64,000 nt of DNA from Limnohabitans sp. (GTDB lineage: Bacteria; Pseudomonadota; Gammaproteobacteria; Burkholderiales; Burkholderiaceae_C), in contig NZ_JAAVVW010000003.1 in NCBI RefSeq assembly GCF_023910625.1, positions 2,480,001 through 2,544,000 of the forward strand. The letters are read 5' to 3'. Made by a program: the position numbers and the translations under genes. The notes beneath the pieces are model-generated. The model was not told the DNA's origin. It did no database searches and was given only the letters and a program-made list of their open reading frames with translations. This document shows, one piece after another, positions 1-9,186 of this stretch (its first letter is position 1; every line of letters starts with the position of its first letter).

Positions 1-46
1 CCACCAGCAGCGAGAACATGCGGTGGTAATGAGTTTGGAACTGTGA
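1..46 (+). CDS. rimI: RimI 3' end (partial), ribosomal-protein alanine acetyltransferase
   Basis: Only the last 14 codons lie in the window. Read from base 2 they give HQQREHAVVMSLEL and stop at 44-46, resembling the conserved RimI/GNAT C-terminus (RE-[HD]-A-x-VM). RimI acetylates the N-terminal alanine of ribosomal protein S18. The stop overlaps the GTG start of the next gene in a GTGA arrangement, suggesting translational coupling. The short length makes this a context-supported call. Confidence 0.55.
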   Translation, partial: HQQREHAVVMSLEL

Positions 47-942
47 GCCAGGACATGAGCGACCCAACCCGATTTGACCTTGATGAGCGCCAGCGCGCCA
101 TGCTGGCCGAAATGGGCGTGCGCGTCTGGTGGCCGCAGCGCTCCGGTGGTGCGTCCCATGCGCTGGCCGAGGCCACAGCACCTGCCGCCTCAGTCCAAAG
201 TGTGTCCGCCCCAGCATTGACCGCTGCCGTTGTGCCATCCGCAGCCGCCCCGCTGGTGGCCTCGTCCGTGCGCGCAGCGCCATCCGTTCGACCGGTAACA
301 CCCCAGGCTGCGACTGCTGCTCCGGCTTTTGCACCTTTGCCCGAAGGTTTGCCGGGCATGGCCTGGCCTGAGCTGCAAGCCACTGCCAACCACTGTGCAT
401 CTTGCGCCTTGTGTGCGGCACGCCAATCGCCGATTTTGGGCACAGCCCATGCCCCGGCCTACTGGATGGTGGTGGGCGACTTGCCCAGCGAAGAGGACGA
501 TGACAAGGGCACACCTTTCAACGGGCCCGAGGGGCAGTTACTCGACAACATGCTACAAGCCGTGGGTGTGCGCCGGCAAAGCGCCGACCAAGTTGCTGCG
601 GCCAATCCCACGCAAGCCCTGGCTTACCTGACGCACGCTGTCAAATGCCGCCCACCGCGTGGGCGCAACCCTGATGCAGCTGAGTTATCGGTTTGCGCGG
701 CCTATTTGTCCCGCCAGGTCCAATTGGTTCAGCCGAGAGTGATTTTGGCCATGGGTCGTTTTGCCATCCAGTCTTTGTTGGGCAGCACAGAGCCCCTGGG
801 TCAATTGCGCGGGCGATTGCACGCCTTTCAGGGAGTGCCCGTGGTGACCACTTACCCCCCCGGCAACTTGCTGCGCCAGCCTGCCGACAAGGCCAAAGCC
901 TGGGCCGATCTGGTGTTGGCCTTGCAGGTGGTCAAAGGCTGA
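43..942 (+). CDS. Uracil-DNA glycosylase family 4-like protein
   Basis: Probable Fe-S uracil-DNA glycosylase that removes uracil from DNA in base-excision repair. Residues 1-105 are an Ala/Pro/Val-rich, probably disordered extension. The UDG fold follows, with cysteines at 118, 121, 202 and 218 placed like the family-4 4Fe-4S ligands, GDLPSEEDDDKGTPFNGPEG (145-164) in place of the usual GEAPG motif, and VKCRPPRGRNP (200-210). The C-terminal motif reads TTYPPGNLLRQP, where family 4 usually has HP, so the expected histidine is proline. The GTG start at 43 overlaps the rimI stop; an ATG at 55 is an alternative start. Confidence 0.8.
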   Translation: MSQDMSDPTRFDLDERQRAMLAEMGVRVWWPQRSGGASHALAEATAPAASVQSVSAPALTAAVVPSAAAPLVASSVRAAPSVRPVTPQAATAAPAFAPLPEGLPGMAWPELQATANHCASCALCAARQSPILGTAHAPAYWMVVGDLPSEEDDDKGTPFNGPEGQLLDNMLQAVGVRRQSADQVAAANPTQALAYLTHAVKCRPPRGRNPDAAELSVCAAYLSRQVQLVQPRVILAMGRFAIQSLLGSTEPLGQLRGRLHAFQGVPVVTTYPPGNLLRQPADKAKAWADLVLALQVVKG

Positions 943-981
943 TGTCGTCGGTCGGCGCTTCAGCGCCCTGATCGCCTGAGT

Positions 982-1845
982 TCAGGACAGGCTGCCCATG
1001 GCCTCGCCCATGACGATGGGGCGGGTCGGTGTCCAGTCGGGGTTGAACCGCATCACCCCGCTCGGGAACAGCATCACCACGGTGGAGCCCAGCAAAAATC
1101 GACCCATTTCCTCGCCTTGCGCCAGGGTGATGCTGCCCATCTCGTAAGTCCATTCGCGCACCGTGCCGGGGCGGGGTGGATTGACCACGCCGTGCCATAC
1201 GGTGGCCATGCTGCCCACGATGGTGGCCCCCACCAGCACCATCACAAAGGGGCCGTGCTCGCTCTCAAACACGCACACCACCCGCTCGTTGCGGGCAAAC
1301 AGGCCAGGCACGCCACAGGCGGTGGTCGGGTTGACGGAGAACAAATCGCCCGGCACGTGAATCATGCGGGTCAAGCGCCCCGCGCAAGGCATGTGGATGC
1401 GGTGGTAGTCGCGTGGGCTGAGGTACAACGTGGCAAATTCGCCGTCTTGAAAATGCGCGGCCAGTGCCGCGTCGCCGCCCACCAAAGCGCGGGTGCTGTA
1501 GCTGTGGCCCTTGGCCTGGAACACCTGATCGCCCAGAATGGGGCCGCACTGGCTGATGGCCCCGTCCACCGGGCTGACATACGCTGCGGTGGCCAATGGG
1601 CGAGAGCTGGCCTTGAGCGGGCGGGTGAAGAATTCGTTGAAACTCTTGTAACTGGCCGTGTCGGGGTTGGCGGCCTCCATCATGTTCACGTTGTAGCGCT
1701 TGACAAACCAGTTGATGATGCCCGTGGTCGCGCCGCCCCATTGGCTGTCCGCGACCCAGCCGGCAAAGGCGGTCAGGGCTTGTTTGGGCATCAGGTACTG
1801 CGGCAGGACGGCCAGGCGATCCGAAAAAGAGGGGGAACTTGACAT
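982..1845 (-). CDS. psd: Phosphatidylserine decarboxylase proenzyme
   Basis: Converts phosphatidylserine to phosphatidylethanolamine at the inner membrane. The 287-aa protein has the family hallmarks: Asp94 in SPVDGAIS, His148/His151 in DYHRIHMP, and the LGST self-cleavage motif (252-255), whose Ser254 becomes the pyruvoyl group. Length matches bacterial Psd. It converges on the glycosylase gene, with about 40 bases between the stops, and is divergent from the ABC exporter. The ATG at 1845 gives MSSSPSFSDR, a usual start for this family. Confidence 0.95.
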   Translation of the reverse strand: MSSSPSFSDRLAVLPQYLMPKQALTAFAGWVADSQWGGATTGIINWFVKRYNVNMMEAANPDTASYKSFNEFFTRPLKASSRPLATAAYVSPVDGAISQCGPILGDQVFQAKGHSYSTRALVGGDAALAAHFQDGEFATLYLSPRDYHRIHMPCAGRLTRMIHVPGDLFSVNPTTACGVPGLFARNERVVCVFESEHGPFVMVLVGATIVGSMATVWHGVVNPPRPGTVREWTYEMGSITLAQGEEMGRFLLGSTVVMLFPSGVMRFNPDWTPTRPIVMGEAMGSLS

Positions 1846-1938
1846 GAAGGGGCCGCCAGCGCGGTGCAGGAGAAGGCCCTGATTTTATCGGTCACCCGCA
1901 AACCTGCTCAGGCATGTGGTCACGGGCACAATCCGGGC

Positions 1939-2868
1939 ATGAACACCCCCTTGCTATCGGTCGAACATCTGGTCAAACGCTACGGCGACACCACGGTGGT
2001 CAATGACCTGTCTTTCCACATCAACCCCGGCGAATGCCTGGGCGTGATCGGCCCCAACGGTGCGGGCAAAACCACCACGCTGCGCATGTGCTTGGGTTTG
2101 TCTCAGCCCGACAGTGGCAGCATCCGCTACTTTGATCACCTGCAAATGCCGCGTGATGCGCTGGCCATCAAAGCCCGCCTGGGCGTTGTGGCGCAATCCG
2201 ACACGCTGGACCCGGACTTCACCGCAGAAGAAAACTTGCTGGTGTTTGGTCGGTACTTTGGCATAGCCGACGCCGTGATCCGCGAACGCATTCCGCAACT
2301 GCTGGAGTTTGGCGCGCTCAGCCACAAAGCCAAAGCCAAACCCGGTGAGTTGTCGGGCGGCATGAAGCGGCGCCTGAGTTTGTCGCGCGCCCTCATCAAC
2401 CACCCGCAGCTCTTGATGCTGGACGAACCCACCACGGGCCTGGACCCGCAAGCGCGGCACCTGATGTGGGAGCGGCTGCAGTTGCTGCTGCAAGAAGGCA
2501 AATCCATCTTGCTCACCACCCATTTCATGGACGAGGCCGAGCGCCTGTGCTCACGCCTCTTGGTGCTGGACCAAGGCCGCAAGATCGCCGAAGGCAAACC
2601 GCGTGACTTGATCGCCGAGCACCTGGAGCCCGACGTGGTGGAGGTCTTTGGCCAAGGCGCTGTGCAGCTGGCGCAAGAGGCCAATTTGAAGGCGCTGGCC
2701 GGTCGGGTTGAGGTCAGCGGTGAGACGGTTTTCTTCTATACCCAAGACAGCCGTGCCTTGATGCATGCACTGGAGGCCTGGCCGACGCTGCGCACCTTGC
2801 ACCGCCCTTCTAATTTGGAAGACCTGTTTTTGAAGTTGACCGGACGCCAGATTCGGGAAGAAGGCTGA
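1939..2868 (+). CDS. ABC transporter ATP-binding protein, NodI/DrrA-type
   Basis: ATPase subunit of an ABC-2 type exporter, partner of the permease that follows after 2 bases. Walker A GPNGAGKT is at 38-45, the signature LSGGM at 138-142 and Walker B LLMLDE at 158-163, with a switch His in LLTTHFMDEAE. About 309 aa, the NodI family size. I start at ATG 1939 (MNTPLLSVEH), where homology begins; the frame is open upstream to 1864 but that stretch looks like leader. The NodIJ family exports lipo-oligosaccharides in rhizobia. In non-nodulating betaproteobacteria the substrate is unknown, so I give no symbol. Confidence 0.88.
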   Translation: MNTPLLSVEHLVKRYGDTTVVNDLSFHINPGECLGVIGPNGAGKTTTLRMCLGLSQPDSGSIRYFDHLQMPRDALAIKARLGVVAQSDTLDPDFTAEENLLVFGRYFGIADAVIRERIPQLLEFGALSHKAKAKPGELSGGMKRRLSLSRALINHPQLLMLDEPTTGLDPQARHLMWERLQLLLQEGKSILLTTHFMDEAERLCSRLLVLDQGRKIAEGKPRDLIAEHLEPDVVEVFGQGAVQLAQEANLKALAGRVEVSGETVFFYTQDSRALMHALEAWPTLRTLHRPSNLEDLFLKLTGRQIREEG

Positions 2869-2870
2869 TC

Positions 2871-3677
2871 ATGAGTCAAATCCAAAACAACATCTGGGCC
2901 GCGCCCCGCCTGTCCATGCGCTGGTGGCCTGTGTTACAGCGCAACTGGCTGGTCTGGAAAAAGCTGGCCATCCCCAGCTTGGTGGGCAACATCGCCGAGC
3001 CGCTCATGTGGCTGGTGGCCTTTGGCTATGGCATGGGCGCGCTCATTGGGCAGGTCGAGATGGGCGGCGAGAAGGTGCCCTACATTTTGTTCTTGGCCAG
3101 CGGCAGCATCTGCATGAGCGCCATGAACGCAGCCACCTTTGAGGCGCTGTACTCGGCGTTCTCGCGCATGCATGTGCAAAAAACCTGGGACGGCATCATG
3201 AACGCCCCGGTGCGGCTGGACGATGTGGTGCTGGCCGAAATGCTGTGGGCCGCGTTCAAGGCGCTGTTCAGCGTCACGGCCATTTTGCTGGTGATGCTGG
3301 TGCTGGACATCAGCCACAGCTGGAAGCTGCTGGTGGCCTGGCCCGTGTTGCTGGGCGTGGGCATCACCTTCAGCTGCATGGCGCTCATCTTCAATGCGCT
3401 GGCCAAGGGCTACGACTTTTTTACCTACTACTTCACCCTGTTCCTCACGCCCATGATGTTCCTCTCGGGCATCTTTTTTCCGCGTGAGCAACTGCCCGCG
3501 TTTGTGCGCGTGATCGCCGACTGGCTGCCGCTGTCGGTGGCCGTCGATTTGGTGCGCCCGATGTTCTTGGACCGCTGGCCTGATACGCCCGTGCGCCTCG
3601 TCTTGGTGCTGGCGGTGTATGCGGGGGTGTCGTTCTGGATTGCGCTGGCGTTGACGAGGAAGCGGTTCAGGAGTTGA
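2871..3677 (+). CDS. ABC-2 type permease, NodJ-type
   Basis: Membrane subunit pairing with the ATPase immediately upstream. The 268-aa protein has about six hydrophobic segments and the ABC-2 core, including FLTPMMFLSGIFFPREQLP before the last helices, which is typical of NodJ/DrrB permeases. The 2-base gap from the ATPase stop indicates co-transcription and coupled translation. Substrate unknown; a lipid-linked saccharide or drug-like molecule would fit the family. Confidence 0.88.
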   Translation: MSQIQNNIWAAPRLSMRWWPVLQRNWLVWKKLAIPSLVGNIAEPLMWLVAFGYGMGALIGQVEMGGEKVPYILFLASGSICMSAMNAATFEALYSAFSRMHVQKTWDGIMNAPVRLDDVVLAEMLWAAFKALFSVTAILLVMLVLDISHSWKLLVAWPVLLGVGITFSCMALIFNALAKGYDFFTYYFTLFLTPMMFLSGIFFPREQLPAFVRVIADWLPLSVAVDLVRPMFLDRWPDTPVRLVLVLAVYAGVSFWIALALTRKRFRS

Positions 3678-3777
3678 GGGCATGACCAGGCTCAGAGCAG
3701 ACCTGTTGCGCAACAGTCGCGCTCCCATGAGCGAACAAGATCATTGCTTGGCAAGGCTCAAATCGGCTTTCTGTTTT

Positions 3778-4173
3778 TCATCGCAGGGCCAAGCTCAGTT
3801 GGTCAATCAACCCGGCCCATTCTGCATCCATCGAGAGTTGCTCTTTCAGGAAATGGCGTTGACCTGGATTCCAGAACGAGTCATCTTCCAATCGGGTATT
3901 GGCATGGAGTGGACGGTGTGTTTTCAGGAACAGCTCTATGGCTGTTGCCGCCGAGATCGATGTCTTGCCCACACCACCTTTGCCGGTGAAGAAAAGAAAT
4001 CGGGTCGTATGACCAAGCCATTTCATGAAAGTCTTTTGCACAGTTGAGTGACCACGCTTCAATTTACTCGCTGGCTGAATGTTCTTTTTGTCCCATGTCA
4101 ATGGATGGACATCTACTGCAGGCTTGGGGTCAAAGGCTTCGGCGTCCCAATTGAAGTCAGCGGCCATCTCCAT
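3778..4173 (-). pseudogene. ArsA-like ATPase N-terminal fragment (remnant)
   Basis: From the internal ATG at 4026 the frame reads MKWLGHTTRFLFFTGKGGVG then KTSISAATAIELF, which closely matches the start of arsenite-pump ATPase ArsA, including its deviant Walker A loop GKGGVGKT. After about 30 residues the similarity ends and the frame stops at 3778, so at most 131 aa remain of a protein usually near 300 or 580 aa. No switch or second ATPase half and no ars genes are nearby. I read it as a decayed or truncated copy. The frame is also open upstream to 4173, and that part is unrecognised. Confidence 0.55.
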
Positions 4174-4558
4174 TGGGGCTAACTCATCAAGTCACTTGAG
4201 ACCGCTGCAGGCTGAAGGGCACAGTTGTCCCAAAGCGGTCAACGATGGCCTGGTGGGAATAGCAGGCCTGGGCTACAGACCTGTGGGGACCAGAGTGAAG
4301 GGGTGAACAGACACGAGCCCAAGTGGGATTGAATCTGAGCACCTTGCATGAGAAATCCAGAGGCTGTGTCTTTCCACTGTTGCCCTTGATCCTGGCGGGT
4401 GTGAATGGGTCAGGCAAGTTCTGGTGGAAAAAATCGATGTTGGTGTTGCGTGGTCCGGGGGTGGCCCTCGCATGTCCAGCGGGTGTCAGGGCGCTGTGAG
4501 CTCGTCCCGTTAAGATGCCTGTTGAACCAATTTACTCCGTTTTGAAGGAATCAAAAAC
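4174..4558. other. Intergenic region upstream of hbd
   Basis: About 385 bases without a credible gene. Short open frames here have no recognisable product. The right end carries the hbd ribosome-binding site (GAAGGA, 4543-4548). I see no convincing promoter boxes, repeats or hairpin terminator. Together with the ArsA remnant it reads like a decaying stretch. Confidence 0.5.
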
Positions 4559-5407
4559 ATGAGCATCCAGACCGTAGGCATCATTGGCGCAGGCACCATG
4601 GGCAATGGCATTGCACAGGCGTGCGCCGTCTCGGGCATCAACGTCGTGATGATCGACATTTCGGACGCGGCCGTGGTCAAGGGCTTGGCCAATGTGACCA
4701 AAAGCCTGGACCGCTTGGTCAACAAAGAAAAAATCAGCGAAGCCGACAAGGCCGCCGCATTGGCCCGCATCCAGGGCTCCAGCAGCTACGACGACCTCAA
4801 GGGTGCACAGCTGGTCATCGAAGCCGCGACAGAAAACCACGAACTCAAGGTCAAGATCTTGAAGCAGCTCGACGGCATGCTGGCCCCCAACGTGATCATC
4901 GCGTCCAACACCTCGTCGATCTCGATCACGCAGTTGGCCGCCGCCACGCAGCGCGCTGACCGTTTCATCGGCATGCACTTCTTCAACCCCGTGCCCATGA
5001 TGGCGCTGGTCGAAATTATTCGTGGCCTGCAGACCAGCGACGCCACCCACGACGCGGTGCACGACATGGCGCTGGCGCTGGGCAAGACACCCATCACCGT
5101 GAAGAACGCCCCCGGCTTTGTCGTCAACCGCATCTTGGTGCCCATGATCAACGAAGCTTTCTTTGTGCTGGGCGAAGGCCTGGCCGAGGCCGAAGCCATT
5201 GACGCAGGCATGAAGCTCGGCTGCAACCAGCCTATTGGCCCGCTGGCGCTGGCCGACATGATTGGCCTCGATGTGTGCCTGGCCGTGATGGAGGTCTACC
5301 TCAAGGAATTCGGTGACAGCAAATACCGCCCTAGCCCCTTGCTCAAAGAAATGGTCGCCGCCGGTCGCTTGGGCCGAAAGACCGGGCAAGGTGTTTACAG
5401 CTACTGA
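4559..5407 (+). CDS. hbd: 3-hydroxybutyryl-CoA dehydrogenase
   Basis: NAD(P)-dependent oxidation of 3-hydroxybutyryl-CoA to acetoacetyl-CoA, or the reverse, in short-chain fatty acid, butanoate or phenylacetate-type beta-oxidation. The 282 aa are typical of single-function Hbd/PaaH. The nucleotide-binding GAGTMG (10-15) opens the Rossmann fold. His140 in GMHFFNPVPMM and Glu152 in VEIIRG form the expected catalytic pair. RBS GAAGGA precedes the ATG. It stands alone, with a K+ channel gene converging on it. Confidence 0.93.
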   Translation: MSIQTVGIIGAGTMGNGIAQACAVSGINVVMIDISDAAVVKGLANVTKSLDRLVNKEKISEADKAAALARIQGSSSYDDLKGAQLVIEAATENHELKVKILKQLDGMLAPNVIIASNTSSISITQLAAATQRADRFIGMHFFNPVPMMALVEIIRGLQTSDATHDAVHDMALALGKTPITVKNAPGFVVNRILVPMINEAFFVLGEGLAEAEAIDAGMKLGCNQPIGPLALADMIGLDVCLAVMEVYLKEFGDSKYRPSPLLKEMVAAGRLGRKTGQGVYSY

Positions 5408-5494
5408 GCGTGCCACTTGCGAGAAGGTGCTTAATGCCGTGGCGCATGGCTTGCGGGTGGCGGTCTTCGTTGGTGGAAAAGTGCGTGGCCCGTT

Positions 5495-5947
5495 TTATAG
5501 GCCATAGAGATCCGATTCACCAGAGATTATTTTCTGGTTTGATCTGTCCATGGCCTGAATTTCGCGGCGCAATTGAGCCACTTCGTAGCGCAGGATACCG
5601 ATTTCCTGCATCAGGTCTTTTTCAATTTGGCGCTCTTCGTCTTCGACTTCCTTTTCGACAAAGATCGCCGACAGCGAGGCGGTGACGAGCGACAGCACGG
5701 CCAGTCCCAGCAGCACCACGATCACCGAAAAGGCGCGTGAGGCCTGGGTGGAGGGCACCACGTCGCCAAAGCCAACGGTGGCTGCAGTGGTGAAGGCCAA
5801 CCACAGGCCATCGGACAAGGTTTCGATGCCCGGGTCGATGACCCAAAACCCCACACCGCCAAGCCCCAGGATGGCCAAGGCCAACAAGAGTGAATACACA
5901 AGGCCCTGTCGAATCAGGCGGTTAAGGCGTTTGGGAGGTTGTTGCAT
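5495..5947 (-). CDS. Two-TM potassium channel family protein
   Basis: Small ion channel subunit of 150 aa. It has TM1 (about 14-36), a pore helix, the K+ selectivity filter TVGFGD (57-62), TM2 (about 72-96), and a charged C-terminal helix (about 97-135) likely to form a coiled coil that tetramerises the channel. There is no RCK/TrkA-N regulatory domain and no voltage sensor. The frame stays open far upstream on this strand, but that part is the shadow of srkA; ATG 5947 (MQQPPKRLNR) starts just before TM1 and lies in the gap divergent to srkA. Confidence 0.85.
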   Translation of the reverse strand: MQQPPKRLNRLIRQGLVYSLLLALAILGLGGVGFWVIDPGIETLSDGLWLAFTTAATVGFGDVVPSTQASRAFSVIVVLLGLAVLSLVTASLSAIFVEKEVEDEERQIEKDLMQEIGILRYEVAQLRREIQAMDRSNQKIISGESDLYGL

Positions 5948-6025
5948 CCTGTGATTTTCCACCAAAGCGTCTGAGTGCTCAGGCCCTGGCGCTGACGCCA
6001 GTCTGCCCTGCGCCACAATCGGTGC

Positions 6026-7045
6026 ATGACAGAAATGAACGCATCTCACCCCTACACCGATCTCACCCCCGACCGGGTGATGGACGCCTTGCAGGAACTG
6101 GGCTTGTGGCCCGATGGCCGTTTGCTGGCGCTCAGCTCTTACGAAAACCGCGTGTACCGTGCGCACTTGGACGAGCCGGTGCAAGGCAGCGCGGCGGTGG
6201 TGCTCAAGTTTTACCGGCCTGGGCGCTGGAGCCGCGAGCAAATTCAAGAAGAACACGACTTTGCGGCCGAGTTGCTGGCGGCCGAAGTGCCGGTGGTGCC
6301 GCCGATGTTGCTGAACGGCCAGACGCTGCATCAAAGTGCGGGGTTTGATTTTTCGGTCAGCCCCTTGCGCGGCGGCCGCACGCCCGAGTTGGATGACTTT
6401 GAGGTGCTGGAATGGATTGGCCGTTTTCTTGCCCGCATCCACACCGTGGGCGCGGCCAAGCCTTTTGCTCACCGCCCTACGCTCGATGTGCAGACCTTTG
6501 CGCTTGAGCCCGCCGAGTGGCTGCAAAAGCACCAGATGATTCCGTTGGAAGTGGAGCGCGAATGGCGCGAGGTCTTTGCTGCGGCGCTGGCGCTGGTGCA
6601 AGAAAAAATGGCGCAAGGCGCAGCAGACCGTCGCCTGATTCGCCTGCACGGCGACTGTCACCCGGGCAATATTTTGTGGACGCCTGCCGAGCTGCCCGGT
6701 GGTGGCCCGCACTTTGTGGACCTGGACGACGCGCGCATGGGCCCGGCCGTGCAAGACCTGTGGATGCTGCTCTCGGGCGACCGGGCGCAGCGCACGCAGC
6801 AACTGTCGGCTTTGCTCGATGGGTACGAACAAGTGCGCGACTTTGACCGGGCCGAGCTGAACCTGATCGAGCCGCTGCGCACGCTGCGCCTGATCCACTA
6901 CAGCGCCTGGCTGGCACGGCGCTGGGATGATCCGATTTTCCCGATCAACTTTCCGTGGTTTGGCACGCCCGATTACTGGCGTGGTCAGGTGCTGATGCTG
7001 CAAGAGCAGGTTGAGCAAATGCAAGAAGCGCCGTTGGTGGTGTGA
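6026..7045 (+). CDS. srkA: Stress response kinase A (YihE/RdoA family)
   Basis: Cytoplasmic Ser/Thr protein kinase of the aminoglycoside-phosphotransferase fold. In E. coli SrkA counters MazEF-linked death and works with Cpx stress responses. The 339 aa match the family. Visible motifs are SSYENRVYR near the N-terminus, the catalytic loop IRLHGDCHPGNILW and the metal-binding FVDLDDARMGPAVQDLWML. It starts at ATG 6026, 78 bases from the divergent channel gene, and ends before a shared terminator with htpG. Confidence 0.9.
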   Translation: MTEMNASHPYTDLTPDRVMDALQELGLWPDGRLLALSSYENRVYRAHLDEPVQGSAAVVLKFYRPGRWSREQIQEEHDFAAELLAAEVPVVPPMLLNGQTLHQSAGFDFSVSPLRGGRTPELDDFEVLEWIGRFLARIHTVGAAKPFAHRPTLDVQTFALEPAEWLQKHQMIPLEVEREWREVFAAALALVQEKMAQGAADRRLIRLHGDCHPGNILWTPAELPGGGPHFVDLDDARMGPAVQDLWMLLSGDRAQRTQQLSALLDGYEQVRDFDRAELNLIEPLRTLRLIHYSAWLARRWDDPIFPINFPWFGTPDYWRGQVLMLQEQVEQMQEAPLVV

Positions 7046-7089
7046 GAGCTCACAGCCACGCCACTGCTGGCTCGATCTCATGACCCGTA

Positions 7090-7127
7090 AAAAAGCCCTG
7101 CCAGGCAGCTGTCTGGAAGGGCTTTTT
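7090..7127. terminator. Bidirectional intrinsic terminator between srkA and htpG
   Basis: Inverted repeat with arms AAAAAAGCCCT and AGGGCTTTTT around a loop that itself contains a short CAGCTG stem. It has A/T tracts on both sides, so it can stop transcription from both convergent genes. Confidence 0.85.
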
Positions 7128-7142
7128 GTTGAGTAAGAACGA

Positions 7143-9110
7143 TCAGCTCAACAGCGCATTCACCCGTTTCACATACGCCGCTGGGTCTGCGGGCAAGCCG
7201 CCTTCGGCCAGCAGGGCCTGGTCAAACAGGATGTGGGCCAGGTCGTGGAAGTGGACCGAGCCGTCGAGTTTTTTCACCAGCGCGTGTTCGGGGTTGACTT
7301 CGAGCACGGGCTTGACTTCGGGGGCGCTTTGCCCAGCTTGCTTGAGCATGCGGGCCAGTTGCATGCTCATGCCGTCGTCGGTCACCACCAGGCAGGCGGG
7401 GCTGTCCACCAGGCGGCTGGTCACGCGCACGTCTTCGGCTTTGTCTTTCAGCGCTTCTTTGAGTTTGGCCAGCACGGGCTTGAAGGTTTCGGCCGCGTCT
7501 TCGGCGGCTTTCTTTTCTTCTTCGTCTTGCAGCTTGCCCAGATCAAACGCGCCCTTGGCCACGCTTTGCAGCGGGGTGCCGTCAAACTCGTGCACAAAGT
7601 TGAGGGCCCACTCGTCCACGCGGTCGGTCATCAGCAGCACTTCGATGCCTTTTTTCTTGAAGACTTCGAGTTGCGGGCTGTTCTTGGCGGCGGCCAGGGT
7701 GTCGGCGGTGATGTAGTAAATCGCGTCCTGGCCTTCTTTCATGCGGGCTTTGTAGTCGGCAAAGCTCACGCTCACGGTGTCGTGGGTCGATGACGCAAAA
7801 CGCAGCAGCTTGGATAAACGCGCTTGGTTGCCAAAGTCTTCGCCCAGGCCTTCTTTGAGCACCGCGCCGAACTCGGCGTAGAACTTGGAATACTGGCCCT
7901 GCTTGGCCTTGTCTTCGTCGCTCAGAACGTCGGTCACGCCGTCGGTCTCCTCAGGTGCCTTGTCGTGTTTCGCCAGATCTTCCAGCATCGACAGCACACG
8001 CTTGGTGCAGCCTTCGCGGATGGCTCTCACGTCGCGGCTTTCTTGCAGCAACTCGCGGCTCACGTTCAGGGGCAGGTCGGCCGAGTCCACCACGCCCTTC
8101 ACAAAGCGCAGGTAGCTGGGCATCAGCGCTTCGGCTTCGTCCATGATGAACACGCGCTTAACGTAGAGCTTGATGCCCGCCTTCTTGTCGCGGTTCCACA
8201 GGTCTTGCGGGGCTTTGGACGGGATGTAGAGCAGTTGCGTGTATTCGGTGCTGCCTTCCACGCGGTTGTGGGTCCAAGTCAGTGGGGCTTCAAAGTCGCG
8301 GCTGATCTGTTTGTAGAAGTCGGCGTATTGCTCGTCGGTGATGTCTTTCTTGGGGCGGGTCCACAAGGCGCTGGCTTTGTTGATGGTTTCCCATTCGCCG
8401 GTCTTGACCATGCCGCCGGGCTGGCGGCCACCTCCTTCGTTGTTCGGATCGATCAGCTCGCCGTCTTTCCAGTCTTCCTTCTCCATCAAGATGGGCAGGC
8501 TGATGTGGTCAGAGTATTTGCCAACGATTTCTTTCAGCTTCCAGGTGTTGGCGTACTCCAGCGCTTCTTCGCGCAGGTGCAAGATCACGCTGGTGCCGCG
8601 TTCGGCGCGGGTGATGGTCTCGACCTCAAAGTCGCCCGTGCCGCCGCTGATCCAGCGCACGCCTTCAGCAGGCGTGGCACCTGCGCGGCGGGTCTCGACG
8701 GTGATCTTGTCGGCCACAATGAAGCCCGAATAAAAGCCCACACCGAACTGGCCAATCAACTGCGCGTCCGACTTCTGGTCGCCGCTCAGTTGGCTCACAA
8801 AGTCTTTGGTGCCGCTCTTGGCAATCGTGCCTAGGTGGTTAATGGCTTCTTGCGCCGTCATGCCGATGCCGTTGTCGGTGATGGTGAGCGTCTTGGCGGC
8901 TTTGTCAAACGACAGGCGCACTTGCAAGTCGGGCGCGTCTTCGTACAGCGCGGTGTTGTTCAGCGCTTCAAAGCGAAGTTTGTCGCAGGCGTCTGAGGCG
9001 TTGGAGATCAGCTCGCGCAGAAAGATTTCTTGGTTGGAATACAGCGAGTGGGTGACCAGGTGCAGCAGTTGCGCGACTTCGGCCTGAAAGGCATGGGTTT
9101 GTTTGCTCAT
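7143..9110 (-). CDS. htpG: Chaperone protein HtpG (Hsp90)
   Basis: ATP-dependent cytosolic chaperone that remodels client proteins with DnaK. The 655 aa begin with the GHKL ATPase domain: [20 protein letters not shown] and GQFGVGFYS are the nucleotide-binding boxes. Middle and C-terminal dimerisation domains follow. It is slightly longer than E. coli HtpG (624 aa), as is common in Burkholderiales. I see no clear heat-shock promoter in the short gap upstream. Confidence 0.97.
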   Translation of the reverse strand: MSKQTHAFQAEVAQLLHLVTHSLYSNQEIFLRELISNASDACDKLRFEALNNTALYEDAPDLQVRLSFDKAAKTLTITDNGIGMTAQEAINHLGTIAKSGTKDFVSQLSGDQKSDAQLIGQFGVGFYSGFIVADKITVETRRAGATPAEGVRWISGGTGDFEVETITRAERGTSVILHLREEALEYANTWKLKEIVGKYSDHISLPILMEKEDWKDGELIDPNNEGGGRQPGGMVKTGEWETINKASALWTRPKKDITDEQYADFYKQISRDFEAPLTWTHNRVEGSTEYTQLLYIPSKAPQDLWNRDKKAGIKLYVKRVFIMDEAEALMPSYLRFVKGVVDSADLPLNVSRELLQESRDVRAIREGCTKRVLSMLEDLAKHDKAPEETDGVTDVLSDEDKAKQGQYSKFYAEFGAVLKEGLGEDFGNQARLSKLLRFASSTHDTVSVSFADYKARMKEGQDAIYYITADTLAAAKNSPQLEVFKKKGIEVLLMTDRVDEWALNFVHEFDGTPLQSVAKGAFDLGKLQDEEEKKAAEDAAETFKPVLAKLKEALKDKAEDVRVTSRLVDSPACLVVTDDGMSMQLARMLKQAGQSAPEVKPVLEVNPEHALVKKLDGSVHFHDLAHILFDQALLAEGGLPADPAAYVKRVNALLS

Positions 9111-9139
9111 AGCGGTTCAACAGTAAAAAAGATCAGAAA

Positions 9140-9166
9140 ACAAGAACGCCCCACAGCTTGGGGCGT
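9140..9166 (-). terminator. Intrinsic terminator downstream of the pseudouridine synthase
   Basis: Perfect 7-bp stem ACGCCCC/GGGGCGT (9146-9152 and 9160-9166), followed on the minus strand by a T-rich run (9121-9145). It lies between the pseudouridine synthase stop and htpG. Confidence 0.75.
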
Positions 9167-9186
9167 CACGGGTGAATTTCAAGGGG

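Noticed and set aside
954..967. GGCGCTTCAGCGCC hairpin between udg and psd
   Set aside because: Only a 5-bp stem with no T-tract, so not called a terminator; at most a decayed relative of the palindromic repeat.
5495..7081. 528-codon minus-strand frame
   Set aside because: The channel protein begins at 5947; the upstream part mirrors srkA and has no protein-like features.
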